From positions 1-64,000 of the forward strand of contig NZ_JAGQTN010000015.1 in assembly GCF_020438995.1 (NCBI RefSeq): DNA of 64,000 nt. Reading direction: 5' to 3'. Below are positions 38,102 through 46,197 of this stretch, piece by piece; the first letter of the stretch is position 1; each line of letters starts with the position of its first letter. The notes beneath the pieces are model-generated. The model saw only the letters and a program-made list of their open reading frames with translations. It made no database searches and was not told where the DNA came from. Source of the stretch: Gordonia sp. (in: high G+C Gram-positive bacteria) (GTDB lineage: Bacteria > Actinomycetota > Actinomycetes > Mycobacteriales > Mycobacteriaceae). The translations under genes were made by a program, and so were the position numbers.

Positions 38102-38731
38102 TTACTTCGATTCGGTCAGTCGCTCGCCGACTGCCTTGGCAATGGTGACGGCATAGCTCAGCGTGAGTTGAACATCTTTGTCGCGCAACGCCTTCATCGC
38201 CGAGACGAAGCCGCGAACACGCACCGGACGCCGGTGGAACCGTTCCACACCCTGCGCCGCGCCACCGACGACGGCATCGAGGTCGTCGAGCGCGCCGGCG
38301 GTGAAGCCGGGCTGATTCGACAGCCGCTCGACGATGCCGGAGTCTGCCACGGCGACCATCGCCGGTGTGATCTTCGGGAGCACCGCGCACAGGGCCACCA
38401 CCGACTGCGCGAGCGCCGCGGGGTCGAGGCGCTGGTCGCCGGCCGTGCCGTCGGTCGCGCCCCGTAGTTCGGCGATGCCCCGTAGTTCGGCGATGCCCCG
38501 GAGTTCGGCGATGCCACTGAGTACCGAGTCGCCGATCACCTCGCTTCGGGAAATAAGCTGGTCAAGGCCGGTGACAAGGACGGCGAGCAGGTCGGCGTGA
38601 TCGAGCAGTGTGAGAAGTGAGCCGACGACTGCCGGATCCTTCAACCGTTCGGCGAGTTGTTCCTCGGGAGTCAGGGGTACGTGAATCCCGAACCCGAACG
38701 GACTGTCGACGGCAGTTGTGACGACAGGCAC
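38102..38731 (-). CDS. DUF1641-type protein, first gene of hydrogenase operon
   Basis: A 209-residue, mostly helical protein. LTPEEQLAERLKDPAVVGSL and the C-terminal GFVSAMKALRDKDVQLTL fit DUF1641, often found before group 1h subunit genes. Between them is a threefold GIAELR repeat coded by an 18-bp tandem repeat. Function is unknown. It is divergent from the AraC regulator and starts the operon that runs to hypE. Confidence 0.82.
   Translation of the reverse strand: MPVVTTAVDSPFGFGIHVPLTPEEQLAERLKDPAVVGSLLTLLDHADLLAVLVTGLDQLISRSEVIGDSVLSGIAELRGIAELRGIAELRGATDGTAGDQRLDPAALAQSVVALCAVLPKITPAMVAVADSGIVERLSNQPGFTAGALDDLDAVVGGAAQGVERFHRRPVRVRGFVSAMKALRDKDVQLTLSYAVTIAKAVGERLTESK
38460..38513. repeat. 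18-bp tandem repeat, three units, inside DUF1641 gene
   Basis: CCCCGTAGTTCGGCGATG at 38460 and 38478, and a one-base variant at 38496. On the coding strand it gives GIAELR three times in frame, so unit number can change without a frameshift. Confidence 0.9.
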
Positions 38732-38813
38732 GATGGACCTCCTTGGGTGGGCTGCACCACAGTAGATGGCACGTTCGACCGTAGAGAACCGTCGTCGGCT
38801 GTGCTATCGAGAT

Positions 38814-38885
38814 CCCGCATCCACTATCCAAATTGCGCATTTTTCTTGCACCGTGTGCGCTAACGGGTTGATAGTGGGTTGCGGG
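38814..38885. promoter_or_regulatory. Long dyad between hydrogenase operon and araC-type gene
   Basis: CCCGCATCCACTATC (38814-38828) matches the reverse complement of GATAGTGGGTTGCGGG (38870-38885) apart from a small bulge. Inside is a second pair, GCGCA (from 38835) and TGCGC. The 177-bp intergenic region holds the promoters of both directions; the dyad is the best candidate regulator site for the hydrogenase operon. Confidence 0.55.
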
Positions 38886-38908
38886 ACCTGGGACAGACCG
38901 GAGGTGGC

Positions 38909-39988
38909 ATGTCGACCGAAGCGGCTGATGTCACCAGCCACCTGTCACGATTGAGCTTCCTCGATGCCGCGCGTACCCGGGCGCCCGTCCGGCGCCGGAT
39001 CCGTTCTCGCGGGGTGCCCAACGCATTGCAGGGTCACCTGGTCGCGCAGTCCGATATGCCCGGTGAGGCAACGAAATTCATCTCGATGCTGCTCGGCAGG
39101 ACGACGATCAGCGTCGACACGGGGCACGCGGACGGCTTTCATGCGACACTGCACGGCATCCAGACACACGATGTGGCGATGGCCCATCTCGACCTCGCCG
39201 CGCCGTGCACATTGGACGTGGCGCAGTCGGCCGAAGCGTTTACCGTGCACATGACGACGGTGGGACAGGCTGCCGTGAGTATCGGCGAGGTCCGGCACGC
39301 CATCACGCCGTTTTTCGCACTGGTGGTATCGCCGGGGATGCGCTACCAGTTGCATCTGGAGCTGGACTCCCCGCAGCTGATCATCCGCGTCGAACGGGCC
39401 GCCATGGAGCAGCAGCTCTCGCGCATGCTGGGACGGGCGCTGGCGGCCCCCATCGTGTTCGAACCGATCGGTGATCTCACTGTCGATGCCGCGGTCCGGT
39501 GGCACGGTGCCATCCAGATCCTCTCCAGCGAGGTGCTCTCACCCGGATCGCTGCTGCGGCGGGGCACCGGTACCGAAGCCCTCGGCGAACTTCTCATCTC
39601 CACCCTGCTCTACATCCAGAAGCACAACTATTCGAGCGGACTGCACCGTCCCGCAGCGTCCGGCCGACCGGCCGTCCGGCGCTCCGTCGACTACATCGCC
39701 GAACATCTCGCCGAACGGATCACGTTGGAGGCTCTCAGCGACTACGCCGGAATGAGCGTCCGGACGATTCAGAGCGGATTCCAGCAGGATCTGGGCACCA
39801 CCCCGGTCGCCTACATTCGTGAACAGCGGCTGCTCAAGGTGCGCGCCGATCTCCAGCGCGCGGTACCCGGTGACGGTCTGACGGTGACGGAATCGGCTGA
39901 ACGGTGGGGTTTTTCGCACTTGGGCAATTTCTCGATCCTTTACCGGAAACGATTCGGTGAATCGCCGTCGACAACTCTCAAGAGGTGA
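38909..39988 (+). CDS. AraC family regulator beside hydrogenase operon
   Basis: A 359-residue regulator. The N-terminal about 200 residues are an AraC-binding-like sensor domain. The C-terminus has SVDYIAEHLAERITLEAL, then GMSVRTIQSGFQQDLGTTP and RWGFSHLGNFSILYRKRFGE, the double helix-turn-helix. GGAGG five bases upstream sets the ATG at 38909. Divergence from the hydrogenase operon and close linkage to hypA suggest it controls hydrogenase expression (inference). Confidence 0.9.
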   Translation: MSTEAADVTSHLSRLSFLDAARTRAPVRRRIRSRGVPNALQGHLVAQSDMPGEATKFISMLLGRTTISVDTGHADGFHATLHGIQTHDVAMAHLDLAAPCTLDVAQSAEAFTVHMTTVGQAAVSIGEVRHAITPFFALVVSPGMRYQLHLELDSPQLIIRVERAAMEQQLSRMLGRALAAPIVFEPIGDLTVDAAVRWHGAIQILSSEVLSPGSLLRRGTGTEALGELLISTLLYIQKHNYSSGLHRPAASGRPAVRRSVDYIAEHLAERITLEALSDYAGMSVRTIQSGFQQDLGTTPVAYIREQRLLKVRADLQRAVPGDGLTVTESAERWGFSHLGNFSILYRKRFGESPSTTLKR

Positions 39989-39994
39989 CCGCAG

Positions 39995-40408
39995 GTGCAC
40001 GAATTGTCTCTGTGCCACGCCGTGATGGGCGTCGTCGATCGTGCGCGCGGCGATCGCACGGTGTCACGGGTGCAACTGCGGGTGGGACAGTTGCGGCAGG
40101 TCGTTCCCGAAACCCTCTTGTACTGTTGGGATTTGGTCACCGAAAACACCCCGATGGCGGGCGCGGTCCTGGACATCGACCATGTGCGGGTCCGGTTGCA
40201 TTGCACGGACTGCGGGGCGGACACCGTCATCGAGAAATCACTCATTCTGCTGTGTGACAGCTGCCGATCACCTACGGTGCAGGTGCGTGAAGGTGAGGAA
40301 TTCCTGGTCACCACAGTACATTTCGCAACACCGACCGCTCCCCTCTCAGCCCCCGCCGAGGAAAACGATCCCGAGGAGAACAGTTATGGGCCGATTCCAT
40401 CGACATGA
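39995..40408 (+). CDS. hypA: HypA, nickel insertion protein
   Basis: A 137-residue HypA with GTG start, giving MHELSLCH; His2 is the nickel ligand. The zinc site is HCTDCGAD with LLCDSCRS. The C-terminal tail after EEFLVTTVHF is about 25 residues of Pro/Glu-rich sequence. It works with HypB. It starts 6 bp after the AraC gene and overlaps hypB by 23 bp. Confidence 0.95.
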   Translation: MHELSLCHAVMGVVDRARGDRTVSRVQLRVGQLRQVVPETLLYCWDLVTENTPMAGAVLDIDHVRVRLHCTDCGADTVIEKSLILLCDSCRSPTVQVREGEEFLVTTVHFATPTAPLSAPAEENDPEENSYGPIPST

Positions 40409-41165
40409 CGACGGCACCGTCCACCAGCACGAACATGAACACGAGCACGACTCCGCGGTGGCCACCGATCTCGGTGACCATACCGGCTATGAGACCGGCG
40501 CCGACCGGATCGACGTCCTGGAGCGGATCTTCGACGAGAACGATCGCGCGGCAGCGGCCAACCGCGCCGCCTTCGACGCGCAGAACGTCACCTGCGTCAA
40601 CCTGATGTCTGCACCAGGTGCGGGCAAAACCGCTCTGCTACAGCGCAGTCTGGGCGAGCTGCGTGATCGTGGTGTACGCACCGGTGTCATCGAGGGAGAC
40701 ATCGAGACCAGTATCGACGCCGACCGCCTGGCCGGACTCGGGGCGCAGATCTCGCTGCTGAACACCGGCAACGGATTCGGCGGGGAATGCCATCTCGACG
40801 CACCGATGGTGGCGCGGGCATTGACCGGTCTGCGGCTCGCCGACCTGGACCTGCTGCTGGTGGAGAACGTCGGAAACCTGGTGTGCCCGGCCGAATTCGA
40901 TGTGGGTGCGCACTCGTCGGCGATGGTGTACGCGGTGACCGAGGGGGAGGAGAAACCGCTCAAGTATCCGGTGATGTTCCGCGCCGTGGATCTGGTGGTC
41001 GTCAACAAGATCGACCTGCTGCCGTATCTCGACTTCGATATCGACCTGTTCGAGGCGAACCTGGACACCGTGAACCCCACCGCCCGGACGATTCGTGTCA
41101 GTACGAAAACCGGAGTGGGACTGCCGGATTGGCTTGACTGGGTGACGGCCCCGGAGCGCCGCTGA
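40386..41165 (+). CDS. hypB: HypB, nickel-insertion GTPase
   Basis: A 259-residue GTPase. The His-rich N-terminus (HRHDDGTVHQHEHEHEHD) can store nickel. SAPGAGKTALLQ is the P-loop, IEGDIETSIDADRL switch I, VENVGNLVCP switch II, and VVNKIDLLPY the guanine-specifying NKID. It drives nickel delivery to HhyL. It ends with a one-base overlap (TGATG) with the next gene. Confidence 0.96.
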   Translation: MGRFHRHDDGTVHQHEHEHEHDSAVATDLGDHTGYETGADRIDVLERIFDENDRAAAANRAAFDAQNVTCVNLMSAPGAGKTALLQRSLGELRDRGVRTGVIEGDIETSIDADRLAGLGAQISLLNTGNGFGGECHLDAPMVARALTGLRLADLDLLLVENVGNLVCPAEFDVGAHSSAMVYAVTEGEEKPLKYPVMFRAVDLVVVNKIDLLPYLDFDIDLFEANLDTVNPTARTIRVSTKTGVGLPDWLDWVTAPERR

Positions 41166-42007
41166 TGCTGCCGCGGATCGACCACCGCGACGACCGGATC
41201 GGCTTCTGGTGGTGTTCCCCCGACGGGGTCCGGACACCGTTGGCCGAGCTGATCGCACTACCGGGTGCCGAGCCGGACCGCTGGCTGCCCACCCATCTGG
41301 AGGCGTTCGACGACGTGCTGATCGACATCGCCGAAAGGTTCGGGCAGATCCTGGGTGGTGGCCGTCGGCCGACCGGCGACGAATACGACGTACTCGCGCA
41401 GGCCTACGCGGTCATCGACCACACAACCGTCGAGTACGTCGACGCGCTGCACGCCGCGGACATGCGGCCGGATATCCGCGCCGGCGAGATCCTGGGTACG
41501 GCGGCGCTGATGGGTATCCGGCTGCGGGAGGTCATCGGGCTGTGCGGGCCCGCCCCGTTCGATGGCTCGCTGGACACGCCATCACCCGGCGTGGTCAGCG
41601 GACACGCGGGGCTGCACTGGGTCGACGACCATCCCTGGCGAGGAGCCCGCTGGCTGATCGTGACCGAAGACGGCCGTCGTCTTCCCGCCGCGCTCGCGAT
41701 GTTGCTGAACGACAGTTCTGGCGTCGACAAACAGTCCTGCATCGACGAGCATCGCGCGGCGCTGGAGCGGGTCACCGACGCGGCCACCGATCCGGCAGCG
41801 GCACCCGAGGTCGCTGGGGGCGCCCTCGACTGGCTGATCTTCGACTGGGTGATGGCGCACCGCGACGGGCCCGACAGCGCAGCGGTGGTGATCCCCTCCG
41901 GTCGCCGGGCCGATGCCGCGGCCCTCGTCGCGGGGATCTCGCGTTCGGTCCGGGTACGCGCCCGCTACGATCCGGCGCTGGCCGATCTGCGGACACCGAC
42001 CGGCTGA
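41165..42007 (+). CDS. Unrecognised 280-residue protein coupled to hypB
   Basis: The start codon overlaps the hypB stop (TGATG), so it belongs to the hypA-hypB operon. The protein is soluble, with no signal peptide or membrane helix. Visible features are DDRIGFWWCSPDGVRTPL, an acidic AYAVIDHTTVEYVDAL, and GALDWLIFDWVMAH. No domain was recognised. Given the operon it may be an accessory maturation or regulatory factor. Confidence 0.75.
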   Translation: MLPRIDHRDDRIGFWWCSPDGVRTPLAELIALPGAEPDRWLPTHLEAFDDVLIDIAERFGQILGGGRRPTGDEYDVLAQAYAVIDHTTVEYVDALHAADMRPDIRAGEILGTAALMGIRLREVIGLCGPAPFDGSLDTPSPGVVSGHAGLHWVDDHPWRGARWLIVTEDGRRLPAALAMLLNDSSGVDKQSCIDEHRAALERVTDAATDPAAAPEVAGGALDWLIFDWVMAHRDGPDSAAVVIPSGRRADAAALVAGISRSVRVRARYDPALADLRTPTG

Positions 42008-42068
42008 CCGTGCCTGAGGGCTGTGCAACCCGTACGCAGTGCCCGACGACGCTGCTAGGTTGGCTCCC

Positions 42069-43808
42069 ATGCCAGAGATCGCCAAGTCAGTCAATGACCT
42101 GTTTCTGAACCCCCGTACCTACGATCCGTCTCATTTCGACGCCGAGACGGCCCACCTGCTGCGCGCGACCATCGATTACTTCGAGGGCGTCGGCAAGACC
42201 GAACTGCTGCGCCGCGACCACAACGCGGTGTGGGTCACCGACTACCTCGACTTCGTCAAGCGGGAGAAGCTCTTCTCCACCTTCCTGACCAGGGCCGATT
42301 ACGCCGACGGCGACGACAACCGGCGCTGGGACACCTCCCGTAACGCTGCACTCAGCGAGATCTTCGGCTTCTACGGCCTGGCGTACTGGTACGCCGAGCA
42401 GGTCACCATCCTGGGCCTCGGGCCGATCTGGATGAGCGACAACGACGAGGCCAAGAAGAAGGCGGCCCAGCAGCTCGCCGACGGTGGCGTGATGGCCTTC
42501 GGCCTGTCCGAACGGGCCCACGGCGCCGACGTGTACAGCACCGACATGCTGCTCACCCCCAACGAAGACGGTGGCTTCACCGCAAACGGCACCAAGTACT
42601 ACATCGGCAACGGCAACGTCGCCGGGATGGTGTCGGTATTCGGCCGGCGCACCGACATCGACGGCCCCGAGGGCTATGTCTTCTTCGTCGCCGACAGTCA
42701 GCGCCCCGACTACCACCTCATCGACAACGTCACCCACGGCCAGATGTACGTGAGCACGTTCGCGCTGGAGAACTATGCCGTCACCGAAGCCGACATCCTG
42801 CACACCGGCCCGCAGGCCTTCGCCGCCGCACTCAACACCGTCAACATCGGCAAGTTCAACCTGTGCAGCGGTTCGGTGGGCATGGTGGAGCATTCGTTCT
42901 ACGAGGCGATCACCCACGCGCACAACAGGATTCTGTACGGCAACCCGGTCACCGACTTCTCCCACGTACGGGGCAATTTCGTGGAGGCGTTCGCCCGGAT
43001 CGCGGCGATGAAACTGTTCAGCAACCGCGCCATCGACTATTTCCGCAGCGCGAGCCTGGAGGACCGTCGCTACTTGCTGTTCAATCCGATGACCAAATCG
43101 AAGGTCACCTCGGAGGGTGAAAAGGTGATGACGCTGCTGCTCGACGTCGTCGCGGCCAAGGGCTACGAGAAGTACACCTACTTCCACCAGGCCAACCACT
43201 ACGTCGGGTGGTTGCCACGCCTGGAGGGAACGGTGCACGTCAACGTGTCCCAGATCCTAAAGTTCATGCCCAACTACTTCTTCAACCCCACCGAGTACCC
43301 CGAGATCGGCACTCGCCTCGATGCGGCCGACGACTCGTTCTTCTGGGCGCAGGGCCCCGTCGGCGGCACCGGCAAGATCCAGTTCGCCGACTGGACCAAG
43401 CCGTACGAGGAGTTCACCAACCTGCCGAACGTCGCGGTGTTCTACGAGCAGGCCAAGGCGCTCAAGGAACTGCTCGTGACCGCCGGTCCGTCGGCCGACC
43501 AGCAGAAGGATCTCGACTTCCTGCTGACCATCGGCCACCTGTTCTCACTGGTCGTCTACGGCCAGCTCATCCTCGAACAGGCCAAGCTCCTCGATCTCGA
43601 TCCCGCACTGGTCGACCAGATCTTCGTGACGACGATCCGCGACTTCTCGGCGTACGCCGTCACCCTGCACGGCGCAACGGCCGCCACGCAGGCGCAGCAG
43701 CAGTGGGCCCTGGGTGCCGTCCGCGCCCCCCACGTCGACGACGAGCGCTTCGCCCAGGTCTGGGACATGGTCGTCTCCTTCGACGGCGCCTACGAGATGC
43801 CCGCCTGA
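42069..43808 (+). CDS. Large acyl-CoA dehydrogenase family protein
   Basis: A 579-residue acyl-CoA dehydrogenase or oxidase-like flavoprotein, about 180 residues longer than the ordinary type. The signature region is MAFGLSERAHGADVYSTDM (E and adjacent loop), followed by FTANGTKYYIGNGNVAGMVS. The C-terminal third is a long helical segment as in large mycobacterial FadE proteins. It probably oxidises a bulky or long acyl-CoA. It is a single gene closed by a strong hairpin. The ATG at 42069 is preferred to 42039. Confidence 0.86.
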   Translation: MPEIAKSVNDLFLNPRTYDPSHFDAETAHLLRATIDYFEGVGKTELLRRDHNAVWVTDYLDFVKREKLFSTFLTRADYADGDDNRRWDTSRNAALSEIFGFYGLAYWYAEQVTILGLGPIWMSDNDEAKKKAAQQLADGGVMAFGLSERAHGADVYSTDMLLTPNEDGGFTANGTKYYIGNGNVAGMVSVFGRRTDIDGPEGYVFFVADSQRPDYHLIDNVTHGQMYVSTFALENYAVTEADILHTGPQAFAAALNTVNIGKFNLCSGSVGMVEHSFYEAITHAHNRILYGNPVTDFSHVRGNFVEAFARIAAMKLFSNRAIDYFRSASLEDRRYLLFNPMTKSKVTSEGEKVMTLLLDVVAAKGYEKYTYFHQANHYVGWLPRLEGTVHVNVSQILKFMPNYFFNPTEYPEIGTRLDAADDSFFWAQGPVGGTGKIQFADWTKPYEEFTNLPNVAVFYEQAKALKELLVTAGPSADQQKDLDFLLTIGHLFSLVVYGQLILEQAKLLDLDPALVDQIFVTTIRDFSAYAVTLHGATAATQAQQQWALGAVRAPHVDDERFAQVWDMVVSFDGAYEMPA

Positions 43809-43830
43809 CGTTTTCCGAAAAGTTCCTGGA

Positions 43831-43877
43831 GATATGGCGTCTCTCAGGGGCATATCGCCCTTGAGAGACGCCATATC
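43831..43877. terminator. Hairpin after acyl-CoA dehydrogenase gene
   Basis: GATATGGCGTCTCTCA (43831-43846) pairs perfectly with TGAGAGACGCCATATC (43862-43877); extra GGG/CCC pairing continues into the loop. It begins 23 bases after the stop. There is no long T-tract. Confidence 0.8.
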
Positions 43878-44017
43878 GGAAGTTTCTCGTACCCGCTGTT
43901 GTGCTCCCGGCACAAATCTGAGCGTTGAGTTAGTCCGGCCTGGGAGTTCCCGTCGGATTCCGACGTGAGCAGGTGGCTTGTCGCTGTAAGGTTCCCGACT
44001 GTACAGAAGGAGCATCC

Positions 44018-44716
44018 ATGAGCAGCTTGGCAACCATCGTCCGGACCGGTGTCGTCGCCGTTGCCGTCGCCTCAGTGCTGGCGGCGTGCGGCGACTCCGG
44101 GGACTCGGCGTCCGGGGAATCGACGGCGAGTGCCACGAGTGTGGTCGCGTCGAGCAACTCCGCCCCGGTCACGCCCGCTTCCGTCGAACCGGCCTCGGCT
44201 CCGAAGACCATCCAGGAGTACATCAGCGCCAACAAGATCGCCGAGTTGGTCATCCGGCGCGGTGACCCCGGCCCGGTGGTGGATCTTCCGGTACCCGACG
44301 GGTGGAAGGTTCAGAACGATCTGGATGCCGCACCGTACGGGGCGATCGTCTACTCGAAGACCGAGGTGCCGAGCAATCCTCCGCGGATCCTGGCGCTGAT
44401 GTCGAAGCTGACCGGTGATGTCGACAGGGACAAGCTGCTCGAGCTCGCGCCCGGCGAACTGCACCAGCTCGACGGCTGGAGCGGACCTGCTGACGGCACC
44501 CGCGGCACCCTCGGTGGGTTCGACTCGGTGCAGATCGCCGGCACCTACGTCAAGGACGGTAGCAATGGTGTGATCGGGCAGAAGACGGTGATCATCCCGG
44601 GCAAGGACGGGTCCACGTACGTTCTGCAGCTCAATGCCTATGCCGACGCTTCCGAGCAGGGAATTCTCGGTGCGGCGACAGAGCAGGTGGACAAGAAGAC
44701 GAAGATCACCGTGTGA
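44018..44716 (+). CDS. LpqN/LpqT family lipoprotein
   Basis: A 232-residue lipoprotein. After a short basic N-terminus and a hydrophobic stretch comes the lipobox VLAAC (Cys about residue 24), then a low-complexity Ser/Ala/Thr linker of about 40 residues. The folded domain reads PKTIQEYISANKI, VVDLPVPDGW, VYSKTEVPSNPPRI, and ends with an LGAATEQVDKKTKI strand-helix. LpqN relatives bind partners in the mycobacterial envelope. AGGAG marks the ATG at 44018. Confidence 0.9.
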   Translation: MSSLATIVRTGVVAVAVASVLAACGDSGDSASGESTASATSVVASSNSAPVTPASVEPASAPKTIQEYISANKIAELVIRRGDPGPVVDLPVPDGWKVQNDLDAAPYGAIVYSKTEVPSNPPRILALMSKLTGDVDRDKLLELAPGELHQLDGWSGPADGTRGTLGGFDSVQIAGTYVKDGSNGVIGQKTVIIPGKDGSTYVLQLNAYADASEQGILGAATEQVDKKTKITV

Positions 44717-44771
44717 CGGCGATATTCTTCGGTCACCTATAGCACCTATAGCCATGTCGGCTCGGGTTCTG

Positions 44772-44816
44772 ACGTATGTAAGTCGAACGTATGGAAGTCG
44801 AACGTATGTCAGTCGG
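44772..44816. repeat. 15-bp tandem repeat, three units
   Basis: ACGTATGTAAGTCGA, ACGTATGGAAGTCGA and ACGTATGTCAGTCGG follow one another from 44772 to 44816. The third unit covers the stop codon of the PucR gene that ends at 44809. An ACCTATAGC doublet lies just before it. It may be a termination, protein-binding or slippage site. Confidence 0.85.
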
Positions 44817-46047
44817 GGGAACCGGCCGACGTCGCATCGAGCACGAGCAGTGCGGCCTCGACGTCCAGCCTGTCGTCGCCGATCGGCCGGCCACGGCGTT
44901 CGATGGCCCGCCCGACCCGGTACTTGACCGAATTCGGGTGCAGCAGAAGCTCTTCGGCGGTGGCCTTGTAACTGCCCCCCGTGCGGAGGAACACCCGCAG
45001 CGTTGCCCGCATCCGTGCGTCGGGTTCGGTGTCCGAGGCCAGCGGACCGAGTACAGTCTCGGCCCAGTCGTGGGCGGCCTGCCGGTCGGTGCCCACAAGG
45101 GCGGTCAGCATCATCCCCGGATCGGCGGCATCCACCACCGAATGGTCACCGGCCACCCGACGCAGAGCAATCGCCTCCCGATGCGACCGGCGGAACCCGG
45201 ACAGGCCGGATTGGACGGTGCCGAACGTGAATCGTGGGCCGTCGGCCCGGGCGGCCAGACGCGCCGCGGCCTCCCGGATGCGCGGCACCATCGCGTAGTC
45301 GGTGATCGGCAGCCATCCCCACGCCGCGTGGTGGTCGGCCGCGACGAGCAGTGGTCCGTCGACGACGGAGGCGAAATCGCGGATCAGCACAGCGGGCAGG
45401 TTGGTGGAAATGGAGACGCTTTCCTCGGGATACCAGGCCGTCAACGCCATGTGGACCCCGCGCAGCCGGTACCCGATCTCGACGCCGGTGGCATCCTGAT
45501 CGACGTCGTCGTCGTCGGCGAGGAGTTCGCGGATGCGGACGGTCCGGGCGCCCGACCGGCCCTGTACCCACCGGTCGCGCTCCAACTCGTACGTGTCGAT
45601 CACCTGCTCGGTGACCGCGTCGACCTGCGTGAGTGACCACAGGGTGATCCAGTCGTGCGCCAGGAGTTTGACCTCAGTGCTCGCAGATGTGGCACGCAGA
45701 CCGGTCAGTATCGCCGGCAACATCACGCCCTGTCCGAGCCGGTAAGCGCGGACCAGCGCGGTGACCCGGAGGCCCCGCTGCGCCAGCCATCGGGTGTATT
45801 CCTTTGCGGCGGAGGGTAGTTCGACACTATCGGGGGAGATTCCCTCGGTGAGGGCCTCGAGGACGCTGTCGATGTTGGCCCGCACGCTCGACGTCAGGGG
45901 GTCCTGGCTTCTGCTGCCGTTCAATTCGGGTAGTTCCGCCACGATCCGGGCCGTCACCTCGGCTGCCATTGCCGCGGGATCCAGTGACGTCGCGGCCAGC
46001 AGCACGACCGCCTTCACCGTCGCTTCGTCGGCAAGATCCATTTCCAC
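44809..46047 (-). CDS. PucR/CdaR-type transcriptional regulator
   Basis: A 412-residue regulator. The N-terminal half is a helical sensor (RsbT-antagonist-like), the middle is a GGDEF-like CdaR segment, and the C-terminus holds RTGGSYKATAEELLLHPNSV and then KYRVGRAIER, the PucR helix-turn-helix. The frame starts at GTG 46047; ATG at 46041 is equally possible. It is divergent from the acyl-CoA synthetase operon and likely regulates it. Confidence 0.87.
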   Translation of the reverse strand: MEMDLADEATVKAVVLLAATSLDPAAMAAEVTARIVAELPELNGSRSQDPLTSSVRANIDSVLEALTEGISPDSVELPSAAKEYTRWLAQRGLRVTALVRAYRLGQGVMLPAILTGLRATSASTEVKLLAHDWITLWSLTQVDAVTEQVIDTYELERDRWVQGRSGARTVRIRELLADDDDVDQDATGVEIGYRLRGVHMALTAWYPEESVSISTNLPAVLIRDFASVVDGPLLVAADHHAAWGWLPITDYAMVPRIREAAARLAARADGPRFTFGTVQSGLSGFRRSHREAIALRRVAGDHSVVDAADPGMMLTALVGTDRQAAHDWAETVLGPLASDTEPDARMRATLRVFLRTGGSYKATAEELLLHPNSVKYRVGRAIERRGRPIGDDRLDVEAALLVLDATSAGSPD

Positions 46048-46084
46048 AGAGTAGATCCTCGCCGAATCGTGACCCCGGGACTTC

Positions 46085-46130
46085 GTCTTCGGGGGACGAA
46101 ATAGATACGGGTTCTTTGTTTCCCGAAGAC
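46085..46130. promoter_or_regulatory. Candidate PucR operator dyad
   Basis: GTCTTCGGG (46085-46093) and CCCGAAGAC (46122-46130) are perfect inverted arms 28 bases apart, in the 150-bp region between the divergent PucR gene and the acyl-CoA synthetase gene. Confidence 0.5.
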
Positions 46131-46151
46131 TATGTGAGCCATATCACATAG
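46130..46151. promoter_or_regulatory. Perfect CRP/GlxR-type binding site
   Basis: TGTGA (46133-46137), six bases, then TCACA (46144-46148): the exact CRP-family consensus TGTGA-N6-TCACA used by actinobacterial Crp/GlxR. Symmetry extends outward to CTATGTGA...TCACATAG. It is about 47 bases upstream of the start at 46198, suggesting cAMP control of this operon. Confidence 0.75.
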
Positions 46152-46197
46152 CCGTAGGGTTGTTCCTTGCCGAACCAGTTCTGACCAAGGAGCCAAG

